A stretch of DNA of 25,266 bases. Origin: DASULK01 sp036278255 (GTDB lineage Bacteria > Actinomycetota > Actinomycetes > Mycobacteriales > Micromonosporaceae). The notes beneath the pieces are model-generated. The model searched no databases, had not been told where the DNA came from, and saw only the letters and a program-made list of their open reading frames with translations. The position numbers were made by a program, and so were the translations under genes. The DNA is taken from positions 1 through 25,266 of the forward strand of contig DASULK010000094.1 in the NCBI GenBank assembly GCA_036278255.1, written 5' to 3'. Shown piece by piece: positions 6,860 to 14,647 of the stretch (within the stretch, counting starts at the first letter, position 1; every line of letters starts with the position of its first letter).

Positions 6860-7678
6860 TCAGAGTTGGCCGGGTCGGCGTTGCTCGCCGGCGTTGGCCT
6901 GTGCCTGGCGGGCGAACGCGGCCACGGTCCGGTCGGCGTAGGCGCTGGCATCGCCCTCCTCGACCGGGCCGTCAAAGGTGGTCGGTAGGGGCACCGGCGT
7001 ACCCGGGGCGACACGGCGGACCACCTCGTCGAGCACGGTCTCCGCGTCCCCGACCCAGAGGTGCTTGGCGCCCGCCACCCCGACCATTTCGGCCTGCGGG
7101 ATCTTGTCGAAGCGCCACCGTGCCTCCTCCGGGCGCAGGTAGTCGTCGAACTCGGGCACCAGCGCGGTCATGCGCTTACCGGACGCCGCCCACACCGCAA
7201 GATCCTGCTCGGTGGAGTACCGCAGCGGAGGGGAGAGCAGGATCGCCCCGGTGATGCCCGGGTCACAGCCGTACTTCAGCACCAGATCGGTACCGAAGGA
7301 CCAGCCCAGCAGCCAGATGTCGGGCAGTTCGTGGAACTCGGCGTACTCGATCGCCGCCATGACGTCGAACCGCTCCCCGACCGCATAGTCGAAGCCCCCC
7401 TCGCTGGTGCCCCGCGCACTGGTGGTGCCCCGCGTGTTGAAGCGCAGCACGGCGAGACCTGCCAGGGCGGGTAGCCGCCAGGCCGCCTTACGCAGCACGT
7501 GGCTGTCCATCATGCCGCCGTGGGTGGGCAGCGGGTGCAGGCAGACCAGCGTGGCGACCGGGTCACGCTCGGCCGGGAGGGCGAGCTCACCGACCAGACG
7601 CAGCCCGTCGGCGGTGTGCAGTTCGATATCTTCCCGGCGGGCGGGCAGGATGGTGTTGGCGCGGATGGAGTTGCTCAC
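6860..7678 (-). CDS. Alpha/beta hydrolase
   Basis: A 272-residue alpha/beta-hydrolase-fold protein without signal peptide, so cytoplasmic. Counting from the GTG at 7678, the oxyanion-hole region is CLHPLPTHGG (about 46-55), the nucleophile elbow is GWSFG with Ser127, an acid candidate is Asp178/179, and the catalytic His is His206 in GAKHLW. It resembles the dienelactone-hydrolase-like esterases, but the substrate cannot be told. The frame stays open to 7777, but those 33 extra residues overlap the upstream gene and look unconserved. The GTG at 7678 has TACGGT 7 nt upstream, so a leaderless start is likely. A 10-bp palindrome CGGTTAACCG (7680-7689) lies between the -10 and the start. Confidence 0.8.
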   Translation of the reverse strand: MSNSIRANTILPARREDIELHTADGLRLVGELALPAERDPVATLVCLHPLPTHGGMMDSHVLRKAAWRLPALAGLAVLRFNTRGTTSARGTSEGGFDYAVGERFDVMAAIEYAEFHELPDIWLLGWSFGTDLVLKYGCDPGITGAILLSPPLRYSTEQDLAVWAASGKRMTALVPEFDDYLRPEEARWRFDKIPQAEMVGVAGAKHLWVGDAETVLDEVVRRVAPGTPVPLPTTFDGPVEEGDASAYADRTVAAFARQAQANAGEQRRPGQL

Positions 7679-7682
7679 CCGG

Positions 7683-8009
7683 TTAACCGTAGCGGTGTCG
7701 TCCACGGGTGCGCTGGATAGTTGGGCCTCTTCGATCACGGGCCCGCCAGCAGCCGGTGTGCCAGTGCCGGCGATCATTCAGGTCACCCCGGCCGTCCGCC
7801 GGCCAGACCACCAGGTGGGCCACGCCGGGTCGGATCTCCTGATCGCAGCCGGGGCAGCGGTAGGTCTTGACGGCCCCGGGGCCGGGGATGGCACGGACCT
7901 GCCACTCGCCGTCCCGCCACGTCTGCACCGAGACGACCCCCCGGCGTACCCGCTCCATGTCGAGCGGTGGCGTCGGGTCACGGCGGTGGCGGTTACGGCG
8001 CGGACTCAT
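7683..8009 (-). CDS. Small zinc-ribbon-like conserved protein
   Basis: A 108-residue basic protein with a disordered Arg/Pro-rich N-terminus, a middle segment VQTWRDGEWQVRAIPG, and a probable metal site: CPGC at about residues 52-55 and a C-terminal HWHTGCW. The Cys-x2-Cys plus His/Cys pattern suggests a structural zinc. I recognise it as a conserved actinobacterial family, often annotated as hypothetical or ATP/GTP-binding, but no nucleotide-binding motif is visible. The ATG at 8009 has TACTCT 6 nt upstream and no ribosome binding site. The stop is 4 bp before the hydrolase start. Function unknown; a nucleic-acid-binding role is possible from charge only. Confidence 0.78.
   Translation of the reverse strand: MSPRRNRHRRDPTPPLDMERVRRGVVSVQTWRDGEWQVRAIPGPGAVKTYRCPGCDQEIRPGVAHLVVWPADGRGDLNDRRHWHTGCWRARDRRGPTIQRTRGRHRYG
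7686..7691 (-). promoter_or_regulatory. -10 element (TACGGT) of the hydrolase gene, leaderless
   Basis: TACGGT ends 7 nt before the GTG at 7678. It lies inside the last codons of the upstream zinc-ribbon gene, giving the hydrolase its own promoter despite the 4-bp spacing. Confidence 0.45.
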
Positions 8010-8015
8010 GGATCA

Positions 8016-8021
8016 AGAGTA
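8016..8021 (-). promoter_or_regulatory. -10 element (TACTCT) of the zinc-ribbon gene, leaderless
   Basis: TACTCT ends 6 nt before the ATG at 8009. A TTGACC lies at 8028-8033, but only 6 nt further upstream, too close to act as its -35. Confidence 0.45.
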
Positions 8022-8092
8022 CGGAAGGGTCAAGGGTACGGACGTCCCGGCGGTGATCACGCCTACGAGCGCGGGCTGGTCCGGACCGGTGG

Positions 8093-9883
8093 TCAGCGGT
8101 TGGTGTAGTCGCGGAAGCCGCGGCCGGTCTTCCGGCCGAGATAGCCGACGGTGACCAGGTGCTCCAGCAGCGGCGCCGGGGCGAAGCCGGGCTCGCGGGC
8201 CTCCAGGTAGAGCTCACGCTGGATGGCCAGCGCCACATCGAGGCCGACCACGTCGAGCAGCTCGAACGGCCCCATCGGGTAGCCGCAGCCCAGCTTCATC
8301 GCGTGATCGATGTCGTCGGTCGTCGCGTAGGAGGCTTCCAGCATCTTGACCGCGTCGTTGAGGTACGGGAAGAGCAGCGCGTTGACGATGAAACCGGACC
8401 GGTCACCGCAGACCACCCCGGCCTTGCCGAGTGCGGCGACGACCGCGCGAGCGGTCGCGGTCGTCTCCGATGAGGTGCGGATGGTCTGCACCACCTCGAC
8501 CAACCCCATGACCGGCGCGGGGTTGAAGAAGTGCAGTCCCACCACATCGGCCGGACGCTGGGTCGCCATCGCGATGTCGACAACGGAGAGCGATGAGGTG
8601 GTGGTGGCCAGCACCACCCCGGGCTTGCAGATCTCGTCAAGGCTGGCGAAGAGTGCCCTCTTCACGCTCAACTCCTCGACCACCGCCTCCACGACGAGGT
8701 CGACGTCGGCGAGGTGGTCGAGGGTGGCGGACCAGTGGACGCGGGAGAGGGCGGCGTCACGGTCGGCTTCGGCGAGTTTGCCGCGGACCACCTCCTTGTT
8801 CAGCGAGGTCTTGACCGCCTCGCACACCCGCGCCGACTTCTCCGCGCCCCGGGCCACCGACACAACCTCGTACCCGGCCCTGGCGAAGACCTCGATGATC
8901 CCGGTCGCCATCGTCCCGGAGCCGACCACACCGACCTTGGCGATGGCCCGCGCCCCCTCGGTGCCGGTCGGCGCCCCCGACGAAGGCGTCTGGCCGTCGG
9001 GAACCACCACCGGCGACCCCGGCTTCTCGTAGGTGTAGAAGCCGCGGCCGGACTTCCGCCCGAGCAGCCCGGCGGTGACCATCTGCTTGAGCAGCGGAAC
9101 GGGGGCGTGCCGGCGGTCCCGCCCACCCCGGCGGTACATGGTGTCGAGGATCTCGTACGCGGTGTCCAGCCCGATCAGGTCCATCAGGGCCAGCGGCCCC
9201 ATCGGCAGGCCGCAGCCCAGCTTCATCGCCGCGTCGATGTCCTCACGCCTGGCGTAGCGCGCTTCATACATCTCCACGGCGTGGTTGAGGTAGCCGAAGA
9301 GCAGGGCGTTGGCGATGAATCCGGCCCGGTCGCTGATCGTGACGTCGACTTTGCCGAGTCGGGAGCAGAGCGCCTCGATGTCGGCGACAACCTCCGGATC
9401 GGTGACGACCGTACGGATCACCTCGACGAGCTTCATGATCGGGGCCGGATTGAAGAAGTGGAGTCCGATCACCCGGTTGGGGCGGGTGGTGGCGACGGAG
9501 ATCTCGGTGACGCTCAGCGAGGAGGTGTTGGTGGCGAGGATCGCCTCCGGCTTACAGACCCGGTCGAGCTCAGCGAAGATCCGCTGCTTGAGATCGAGTT
9601 GCTCGGGCACCGCCTCGACGACGAGGTCGACCTCGGCGAAAGTACCCACCCCAACGCCGAAGGTAACGCGGGCCAGCAGGTCATCCCGTTGCTGGGCGGT
9701 GAGCTTGCCGCGTGCGACAGCGCGGCCGGTGGAGCCGGTCAGCAGGGACTTTCCCCGCTGCAGGGCCGCGTCATTGACCTCGACAGCGACCACGTCGATG
9801 CCGTTACGGGCGAAAACCTCCACGATCCCGGCCCCCATGGTGCCGAGCCCGACCACGCCGACCGTGTTGAACTTCCGCGTCAC
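8093..9883 (-). CDS. Tandem-fused 3-hydroxyacyl-CoA dehydrogenase
   Basis: A 596-residue protein made of two complete 3-hydroxyacyl-CoA dehydrogenases joined by a disordered linker (about 288-313). Domain 1 has GLGTMGAG (12-19), Glu35 at the end of strand 2, NTSS, His142 in LHFFNP, Glu154 and Asn192. Domain 2 has GSGTMATG (321-328), TTSS, His451, Glu463 and Asn501. Both thus keep the catalytic His, Glu and Asn. Domain 2 lacks the acidic strand-2 residue and reads ARGAEKS there, suggesting different cofactor binding. The enzyme would oxidise 3-hydroxyacyl-CoA or, in reverse, make 3-hydroxybutyryl-CoA from acetoacetyl-CoA for the ethylmalonyl-CoA route. GTG at 9883 with GGAGG 6 nt upstream sets the start; the 103 upstream residues of open frame are low-complexity and rejected. 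Confidence 0.9.
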   Translation of the reverse strand: MTRKFNTVGVVGLGTMGAGIVEVFARNGIDVVAVEVNDAALQRGKSLLTGSTGRAVARGKLTAQQRDDLLARVTFGVGVGTFAEVDLVVEAVPEQLDLKQRIFAELDRVCKPEAILATNTSSLSVTEISVATTRPNRVIGLHFFNPAPIMKLVEVIRTVVTDPEVVADIEALCSRLGKVDVTISDRAGFIANALLFGYLNHAVEMYEARYARREDIDAAMKLGCGLPMGPLALMDLIGLDTAYEILDTMYRRGGRDRRHAPVPLLKQMVTAGLLGRKSGRGFYTYEKPGSPVVVPDGQTPSSGAPTGTEGARAIAKVGVVGSGTMATGIIEVFARAGYEVVSVARGAEKSARVCEAVKTSLNKEVVRGKLAEADRDAALSRVHWSATLDHLADVDLVVEAVVEELSVKRALFASLDEICKPGVVLATTTSSLSVVDIAMATQRPADVVGLHFFNPAPVMGLVEVVQTIRTSSETTATARAVVAALGKAGVVCGDRSGFIVNALLFPYLNDAVKMLEASYATTDDIDHAMKLGCGYPMGPFELLDVVGLDVALAIQRELYLEAREPGFAPAPLLEHLVTVGYLGRKTGRGFRDYTNR

Positions 9884-9968
9884 TCCAAGCCTCCACTCGT
9901 CGCCGACCTCATCCGTTCCCCAAGAGGGCAGGTACAGGGCAGCCCTGTTGAGGAAAAACCGGAGGGGA

Positions 9969-10853
9969 TCAGCCCCGGATGGCCGCCACCACCGCCGCTG
10001 CACCGGCCGAGCCGAGCAGGATCGTGTAGTGGTTGACCTCCGCCACCGTCGCTTCGGTGCTGCCCGGCAGCCAATCCGCGGCGTAACCGGCGGGGTAGAG
10101 CGGCGCATCGGGTTCATCGAGCATGCCGCGGGCGGCCCGCAGAAAAACCGCCAGCACCGGCAGCGGCGCCGGCGACACCCCGGGGAGGGCATAGACGTCG
10201 TGGGCGTCCTGCACCGCCGCCTCGGTCCGACAGGCAGCCCGAAGGTGCGGCGCCTCGCCCACCAGGTCGTAGTCGACGTACGCCCGCATCACCTCCGTCC
10301 ATTCTGCAAAGGCGGGGTGCGCCCGCCACAGGTCGTGGTAGGCCACCCGGTCGGGGAAGGTCATCTCCAGCCGCGCGAAGGCGGTGCCCACGGTCTGCCC
10401 GATCATCTCGGTGATCGTCGCCTCGTCCGCGGCCGCATCCACCCCGGGCGGGACCGGCAGCGGCGCGCCGCCGTCGACCAGCACCAACCGCTCGACCAGG
10501 TGGGGGTAGCGGCGAGCCAGCTCGACCGCAACGAAACCGCCCATCGAGTGCCCGGCCACGACCACCGGAACACCGTCGCCGTACGCCGCAATCACCGTGG
10601 CCAGGTCCGCCGCGTGCCGTGCCATGCCGTACGGGCCGGGCAGGTCGCGGCTGCCGCCCCGGCCCCGCAGATCGACCGCGACGAACCGGTGGTCGGCGCC
10701 GAGTTCTGCGCCAACCAACTGCCAGGCCAGGTGTGAGGAGGTGATGCCGTGGGCGGCGACCACCAGGGGGCCGCTCTCCCCCCACACACCGATGGCCAGG
10801 TCACCGCCGTCAACGGGCAGACGTTCTCGGAGGTAGGGCGTGGTGGTGGTCAA
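9969..10853 (-). CDS. Alpha/beta hydrolase
   Basis: A 294-residue alpha/beta hydrolase. From the TTG at 10853, the oxyanion loop is AAHGIT (about 33-38), the DLRGRGGS segment follows, and the nucleophile is Ser103 in AGHSMGG. A C-terminal His in NHYTILLG (about residue 277) is the likely catalytic base. It belongs to the haloperoxidase/esterase-like group with a lid; substrate unknown. The TTG has GGAG 8 nt upstream and no better ATG exists; a start further upstream (10961) would add 36 unconserved residues, so the exact start is uncertain. It precedes the fused dehydrogenase on the same strand with an 85-bp gap and is divergent from the aldehyde dehydrogenase gene. Confidence 0.8.
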   Translation of the reverse strand: MTTTTPYLRERLPVDGGDLAIGVWGESGPLVVAAHGITSSHLAWQLVGAELGADHRFVAVDLRGRGGSRDLPGPYGMARHAADLATVIAAYGDGVPVVVAGHSMGGFVAVELARRYPHLVERLVLVDGGAPLPVPPGVDAAADEATITEMIGQTVGTAFARLEMTFPDRVAYHDLWRAHPAFAEWTEVMRAYVDYDLVGEAPHLRAACRTEAAVQDAHDVYALPGVSPAPLPVLAVFLRAARGMLDEPDAPLYPAGYAADWLPGSTEATVAEVNHYTILLGSAGAAAVVAAIRG

Positions 10854-11010
10854 CTCATCAGCTCCAGGTCGGGCGCGCCACCCGCGGCACGGCGGGCAGA
10901 TCTCTCCACCCGCCGATGGTGCCACCGCGTTGACCGTCGGCGCTATATGCGGCCCCCACACGCCCGGACCGACCAGTGTGGGCCTGCGCGCTCAGTTCCG
11001 GGCGCCGAAC

Positions 11011-11026
11011 CCTACCGGCGGGTAAT
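11011..11026. promoter_or_regulatory. Weak operator candidate at the aldehyde dehydrogenase promoter
   Basis: CCTACCGGCGGGTAAT is an imperfect palindrome around TACCGG/CGGGTA, 9 nt upstream of the -10 at 11036. It shares TAC and GTAA flanks with the ccr site but mismatches the ccr/ecm consensus at four fixed positions. Confidence 0.25.
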
Positions 11027-11035
11027 CAGCGGGTC

Positions 11036-11041
11036 TAGACT
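11036..11041 (+). promoter_or_regulatory. -10 element (TAGACT) of the aldehyde dehydrogenase gene, leaderless
   Basis: TAGACT ends 6 nt before the ATG at 11048 and no Shine-Dalgarno is present. The 194-bp divergent gap upstream holds nothing else I can support strongly. Confidence 0.5.
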
Positions 11042-11047
11042 CGCGCC

Positions 11048-12547
11048 ATGACGGCAGTGCACACCCCCGGCGCCCCGGTCGTCGACAAGAACGTACTGGC
11101 CTCCACCAATCCCGCCACCGGCGCGGAGGTCGGCCGGTTCCCCGTGGCCACCACCGGCGACATCGCCGCCGCCGTCGCCCGTGCCCGGCAAGCCGGCCGC
11201 TGGTGGGCGGAGCTCGGGTACACCGGGCGCCGGACGCGGCTGCTGCGCTGGCGTGCGCTGATCGCGCAGCGGATCACCGAGATCGCCGAACTGTCCCACC
11301 GCGAAGGAGGCAAGCCGGTCGCTGAGGCGATCATCGAGGCGGTCTCCGCTGTCGAGCAGACCGACTGGGCGGCCCGCAACGCCAAGCGGGTGCTGGGCCG
11401 CCGCCGTCGGCGCTCCCGCCTCGTCCTCGCCGAGTTCTCCGCCCACCTGGAGTACCAGCCCTACGGGGTGGTCGGGGTGATCGGGCCGTGGAACTATCCG
11501 GTGCTCACCCCGCTCGGCTCGATCGCCTACGCGTTGGCCGCCGGTAACGCCGTGGTGCAGAAGCCGAGCGAGTACACCCCGGCCGTCGGCCAGTGGCTGG
11601 TCGATACCTTCGCCGAGGTGGTGCCGGAGCAGCCGGTGCTGCAGGTCGTACACGGGCTCGGCGACGTCGGTGCTGCTCTCTGCCGCTCCGGCGTCGACAA
11701 GATTGCGTTCACCGGGTCCACCGCCACCGCCAAAAAAGTGATGGCCGCCTGCGCCGAATCGTTGACCCCGGTCCTGGTCGAATGCGGCGGCAAGGACGCG
11801 ATGATCGTCGACGTCGACGCCGACCTGGACGCTGCGGCGGAAGCCTGCGTCTGGGGCGCGCTCACCAACGCGGGCCAGACCTGCATCGGAATCGAGCGGG
11901 TCTACGCCGTCGAGCCGGTCTACGACGCCTTCGTCGCCAAGGTGGCGGAGAGGGCCGGCCGGTTGACCGTCGGCGAGGAGGGCGACATCGGTCCGATCAC
12001 CATGCCCACCCAGGTGGAGGTCATCCGCCGGCACATCGACGACGCGGTCACTCGAGGTGGCCGTGCCGTGCTCGGCGGCCCGGACGCCGTCCAGCCGCCG
12101 TACGTCCATCCGACCATCCTCGTCGACGTGCCGGAGGATGCGGCGGCGATGCAACAGGAGACCTTCGGGCCGACCCTGGTCATCAACCGGGTCCACGACG
12201 CCGACGAGGCGGTGGCACGGGCCAACGCCGTCCCGTACGGCCTGGGGGGTTCGGTCTTCGGTCGACGGCGGGCGGTGGCCCTCGCGCGGCAACTGAGGAC
12301 GGGCATGGCGGCGGTCAACTCAGTGATGAGCTTCGCCGGCATGTCGACCCTCCCCTTCGGCGGCGTCGGTGACTCCGGCTTCGGCCGCATCCACGGCGAC
12401 GACGGCCTGCGCGAATTCGCCCGGGCCAAGGCGATCACCCGCCGACGCGCCCCATCGCTCATGCCGGCGATGACCTTCGAACGGACTCCCGCTCAGGTCG
12501 AGCGGATCGTCCGGACGGTCCAACTGATCTACGGTCGGAAACGCTAG
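11048..12547 (+). CDS. Aldehyde dehydrogenase (succinate-semialdehyde dehydrogenase-like)
   Basis: A 499-residue NAD(P)-dependent aldehyde dehydrogenase. The catalytic set is intact: Asn149 in GPWNYP, Lys172 in QKPSE, the FTGST nucleotide-binding turn (221-225), the general base Glu245 in VECGGKD, and the nucleophile Cys279 in GQTCIG. It oxidises an aldehyde to the acid; the natural substrate cannot be fixed from sequence, though relatives are often annotated as succinate-semialdehyde dehydrogenase. A short basic run RRRRRSR near 118-124 is unusual for the family. The start is set by the leaderless -10. Its stop overlaps the stop of the convergent prepilin peptidase gene in a shared CTAG. Confidence 0.9.
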   Translation: MTAVHTPGAPVVDKNVLASTNPATGAEVGRFPVATTGDIAAAVARARQAGRWWAELGYTGRRTRLLRWRALIAQRITEIAELSHREGGKPVAEAIIEAVSAVEQTDWAARNAKRVLGRRRRRSRLVLAEFSAHLEYQPYGVVGVIGPWNYPVLTPLGSIAYALAAGNAVVQKPSEYTPAVGQWLVDTFAEVVPEQPVLQVVHGLGDVGAALCRSGVDKIAFTGSTATAKKVMAACAESLTPVLVECGGKDAMIVDVDADLDAAAEACVWGALTNAGQTCIGIERVYAVEPVYDAFVAKVAERAGRLTVGEEGDIGPITMPTQVEVIRRHIDDAVTRGGRAVLGGPDAVQPPYVHPTILVDVPEDAAAMQQETFGPTLVINRVHDADEAVARANAVPYGLGGSVFGRRRAVALARQLRTGMAAVNSVMSFAGMSTLPFGGVGDSGFGRIHGDDGLREFARAKAITRRRAPSLMPAMTFERTPAQVERIVRTVQLIYGRKR

Positions 12548-13281
12548 CCGCCGGCTGCTACCACCACAGCGAAAAGCGCACCGGCCAGCAGTGCCGGACC
12601 GAGCGGAAGCTCGGTGCGCCGACCTGCCCGTCGTGCCAGCAGCAGCCCGAGCACAACCGGCCCGTTGAGCAGGTGCGGCAGCGCCAGACCGAGAAGCACC
12701 GCCGGCCAGCCGAGCCAGCCGAGCAGGAATCCGAGCACTCCGGCGAGCTTGACGTCACCGAACCCGAGGTTGGCGCCGGGCAGCAGGGCGAGCACGAGGT
12801 AGACCAACGCCGAGACCAGTGCACCGAGTCCGGCCCGGACCAGCGCCTCCCCCTCCCCCTCCACCGCGGCGATGACCGCGAGCCCGCCACCGCCGGCCAG
12901 AAACGCCGCCGCGACCAGCGGATCCGGCAGCCGCAGGCAGGCCAGGTCAACGAAGGCGAGCACCACCCCGCAGCCAGCCACCACCAGGTAGAACGGAAGC
13001 AGACTGCTCGCCCCCAGCGCCCAGCAGAGCAGGGCGAAGGAGCCGGCGCCGGCCAGCAGGCACGGCCACCGGTGCGGTCCGAGTCGGGCCCGGCAATCCG
13101 GGCAGCGGGTGGCGAGCCGGATCCACCCCGCAATACCGGCGGCGAAGGGCCTCGCGCAGTGGCCGCAAGCGGCTCGTGACGGCGAGCCGTACTCCACCGA
13201 GAGCCGGTAGACGATCCGGGGGGTGACCGCCCCGACCGCCGCACCGGCGACGGTGCCTGCGGTGACCAGCGCGACGGACAT
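12544..13281 (-). CDS. Type IV prepilin peptidase (A24 family), orphan
   Basis: A 245-residue polytopic membrane aspartyl protease that cleaves and may methylate type IV prepilins. Two Cys pairs (39/42 in CGHC and 60/63 in CPDC) form the cytoplasmic zinc-binding loop of long-form enzymes. The two catalytic aspartates are Asp112 in VDLACLRLPD and Asp176 in the GFGD motif. Six to eight hydrophobic segments follow. The ATG at 13281 is 15 nt after the nucS stop; a TTG at 13287 is possible and neither has a clear ribosome binding site, so coupling to nucS is likely. No pilin, ATPase or secretion genes are in the window, so its substrates lie elsewhere. Confidence 0.87.
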   Translation of the reverse strand: MSVALVTAGTVAGAAVGAVTPRIVYRLSVEYGSPSRAACGHCARPFAAGIAGWIRLATRCPDCRARLGPHRWPCLLAGAGSFALLCWALGASSLLPFYLVVAGCGVVLAFVDLACLRLPDPLVAAAFLAGGGGLAVIAAVEGEGEALVRAGLGALVSALVYLVLALLPGANLGFGDVKLAGVLGFLLGWLGWPAVLLGLALPHLLNGPVVLGLLLARRAGRRTELPLGPALLAGALFAVVVAAGG

Positions 13282-13296
13282 CAGCAACCGTCGGGG

Positions 13297-13956
13297 TCAG
13301 AACAGGGTCAACTCGTCGCGTTCGATGCCGCGCATCGCGTCGTAGTCGAGCACCACGCAGCGGATACCGCGGTCCTCAGCGAGGACCCGCGCCTGTGGCT
13401 TGATCTCCTGCGCGGTGAAGACACCACTCACCGGTGCGAGCAGGGGATCCCGGTTGAGCAGCTCCAGGTAGCGGGTCAGCTGCTCCACCCCGTCGATTTC
13501 GCCGCGCCGTTTGACCTCCACCGCCACCGTCGCCTCGGCACCGTCGCGGCAGAGCAGGTCTACCGGGCCGATCGCGGTCATGTATTCGCGACGGATCAGG
13601 GTGAAACCCTCGCCGAGGATCGTCGGCGAGGCGGCGAGGAGTTCTTGCAGGTGCGCCTCCACACCGTCCTTACGCAACCCCGGATCGACCCCCAGGTCGT
13701 AGGAGATGTCCTGGAAGATCTCCTCCAGGGTGATCCGCAGCTCCTCGCCGGCCTTGTTGACCACCCGCCACACGCCCGGCGCCTCCTCCAGCCGGCACGG
13801 CGGGCTCATCCAGTTGAGCGGCTTGTAGGCGCGGTCATCGGCGTGGACCGACACCGACCCGTCGGCCTTCACCATGAGTAACCGGGTTGCCATCGGCAGA
13901 TGCGCCTGCAACCGCCCTACGTAGTCCACCGAGCATCGAGCAATCACCAACCGCAC
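13297..13956 (-). CDS. nucS: Endonuclease NucS/EndoMS, mismatch repair
   Basis: A 219-residue endonuclease that cuts both strands at mismatches and replaces MutS-MutL repair in most Actinobacteria. The N-terminal DNA-binding half is highly conserved (RLVIARCSVDYVGR, 2-15; YKPLNWMSPP, 44-53). The RecB-like nuclease core is visible as Asp133 in GPVDLL and Glu147/Lys149 in VAVEVKRRG. The C-terminus ends in ELTLF, a likely sliding-clamp-binding peptide. The GTG at 13956 matches the mycobacterial N-terminus and has TACCCT 7 nt upstream; an upstream ATG at 14076 would add 40 residues across the divergent promoter and is rejected. The prepilin peptidase gene follows within 15 bp. Confidence 0.95.
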   Translation of the reverse strand: MRLVIARCSVDYVGRLQAHLPMATRLLMVKADGSVSVHADDRAYKPLNWMSPPCRLEEAPGVWRVVNKAGEELRITLEEIFQDISYDLGVDPGLRKDGVEAHLQELLAASPTILGEGFTLIRREYMTAIGPVDLLCRDGAEATVAVEVKRRGEIDGVEQLTRYLELLNRDPLLAPVSGVFTAQEIKPQARVLAEDRGIRCVVLDYDAMRGIERDELTLF

Positions 13957-13963
13957 GCCACGA

Positions 13964-13969
13964 AGGGTA
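13964..13969 (-). promoter_or_regulatory. -10 element (TACCCT) of nucS, leaderless
   Basis: TACCCT ends 7 nt before the GTG start at 13956. It faces the divergent DUF4126 gene across 70 bp. Confidence 0.45.
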
Positions 13970-14013
13970 GCCGAGAGGCAAATCACGGGGCCGACACGCT
14001 GGACCGACGGTGA

Positions 14014-14019
14014 GATGCT
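14014..14019 (+). promoter_or_regulatory. Possible -10 element (GATGCT) of the DUF4126 gene
   Basis: GATGCT ends 7 nt before the GTG at 14027. It matches TATAAT at only three positions. A GAGG is present but only one base from the start codon, too close for a Shine-Dalgarno. Confidence 0.3.
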
Positions 14020-14026
14020 GTGAGGC

Positions 14027-14644
14027 GTGCTGGAAGCGCTTACCGGAACCGGACTTGCCGCATCCGCGGGACTCAATGCCTACATCCCTCTGCTCGCCAT
14101 GAGTCTGCTCGGCCGCTACACCGGTCTCGTCGACCTGCCACCCGAGTGGCAGTGGCTCTCCAACGGGTGGGTCATCACCCTTCTGGTGGTGCTGCTGGTG
14201 GTCGAGTTCGTCGCCGACAAGGTGCCCGTGGTCGACCACATCAACGATGTGCTGCAGACCGCCGTGCGGCCGGCCGCCGGCGGTCTCGTCTTCACCGCCG
14301 GGTCTAGTTCGGAGACCGTGACGGTCAGCGACCCCGGGGAGTTCTTTACCTCGAACCAATGGATCCCAGTGATTGTCGGCGTCCTCATCGCGCTCGCGGT
14401 GCACGCCGTCAAGGCACTGGCCCGCGGCGTTATCAACGCCACAACAGCGGGCATCGGCGCGCCGGTGGCGAGTACGGCCGAGGATGCGACCAGTGCCATC
14501 ATGTCGGTGGTGGCGATCCTCCTGCCGGTGCTGGTGCTGCTCTTCCTGCTCGGCCTGGTCGTCGTTGTGGTGTGGTCATTGCGGCGGCGCCGGCTGCGGA
14601 AACATGAGCTGCAGGCCGCCCGTGCGGCAGGATTCCGGGTCTGA
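14027..14644 (+). CDS. DUF4126 membrane protein
   Basis: A 205-residue integral membrane protein of the DUF4126 family, function unknown. The signature N-terminus ALTGTGLAASAGLNAYIPLL (about 4-23) is followed by hydrophobic segments near 50-65, 119-137 and 160-186, the conserved loop ADKVPVVDHINDVLQTAVRP (64-83), and a basic cytoplasmic tail. GTG start at 14027 is the only one that keeps the conserved N-terminus. It overlaps nothing and is followed after 3 bp by the deacetylase gene, so the two form an operon. The pairing with a cell-surface deacetylase suggests an envelope role, which is inference. Confidence 0.85.
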   Translation: MLEALTGTGLAASAGLNAYIPLLAMSLLGRYTGLVDLPPEWQWLSNGWVITLLVVLLVVEFVADKVPVVDHINDVLQTAVRPAAGGLVFTAGSSSETVTVSDPGEFFTSNQWIPVIVGVLIALAVHAVKALARGVINATTAGIGAPVASTAEDATSAIMSVVAILLPVLVLLFLLGLVVVVVWSLRRRRLRKHELQAARAAGFRV

Positions 14645-14647
14645 AGC

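Noticed and set aside
9884..9968. Terminator between the hydrolase and the fused dehydrogenase
   Set aside because: Only a 5-bp CAGGG/CCCTG stem is visible; too weak to call, so the two genes may be cotranscribed.
8714..10736. Overlapping long plus-strand frames opposite the fused dehydrogenase and hydrolase
   Set aside because: They are antisense shadows of two enzymes with intact catalytic motifs; sequences are low complexity and cross gene boundaries.
10965..10980. Third copy of the ccr operator core (ACCGACCAGT at 10968-10977) in the hydrolase/aldehyde dehydrogenase gap
   Set aside because: The core is identical, but the flanks break the palindrome (six mismatches to the consensus). A similar CGACCAGTAC also occurs by chance inside meaB near 36-45, so the core alone is weak evidence.
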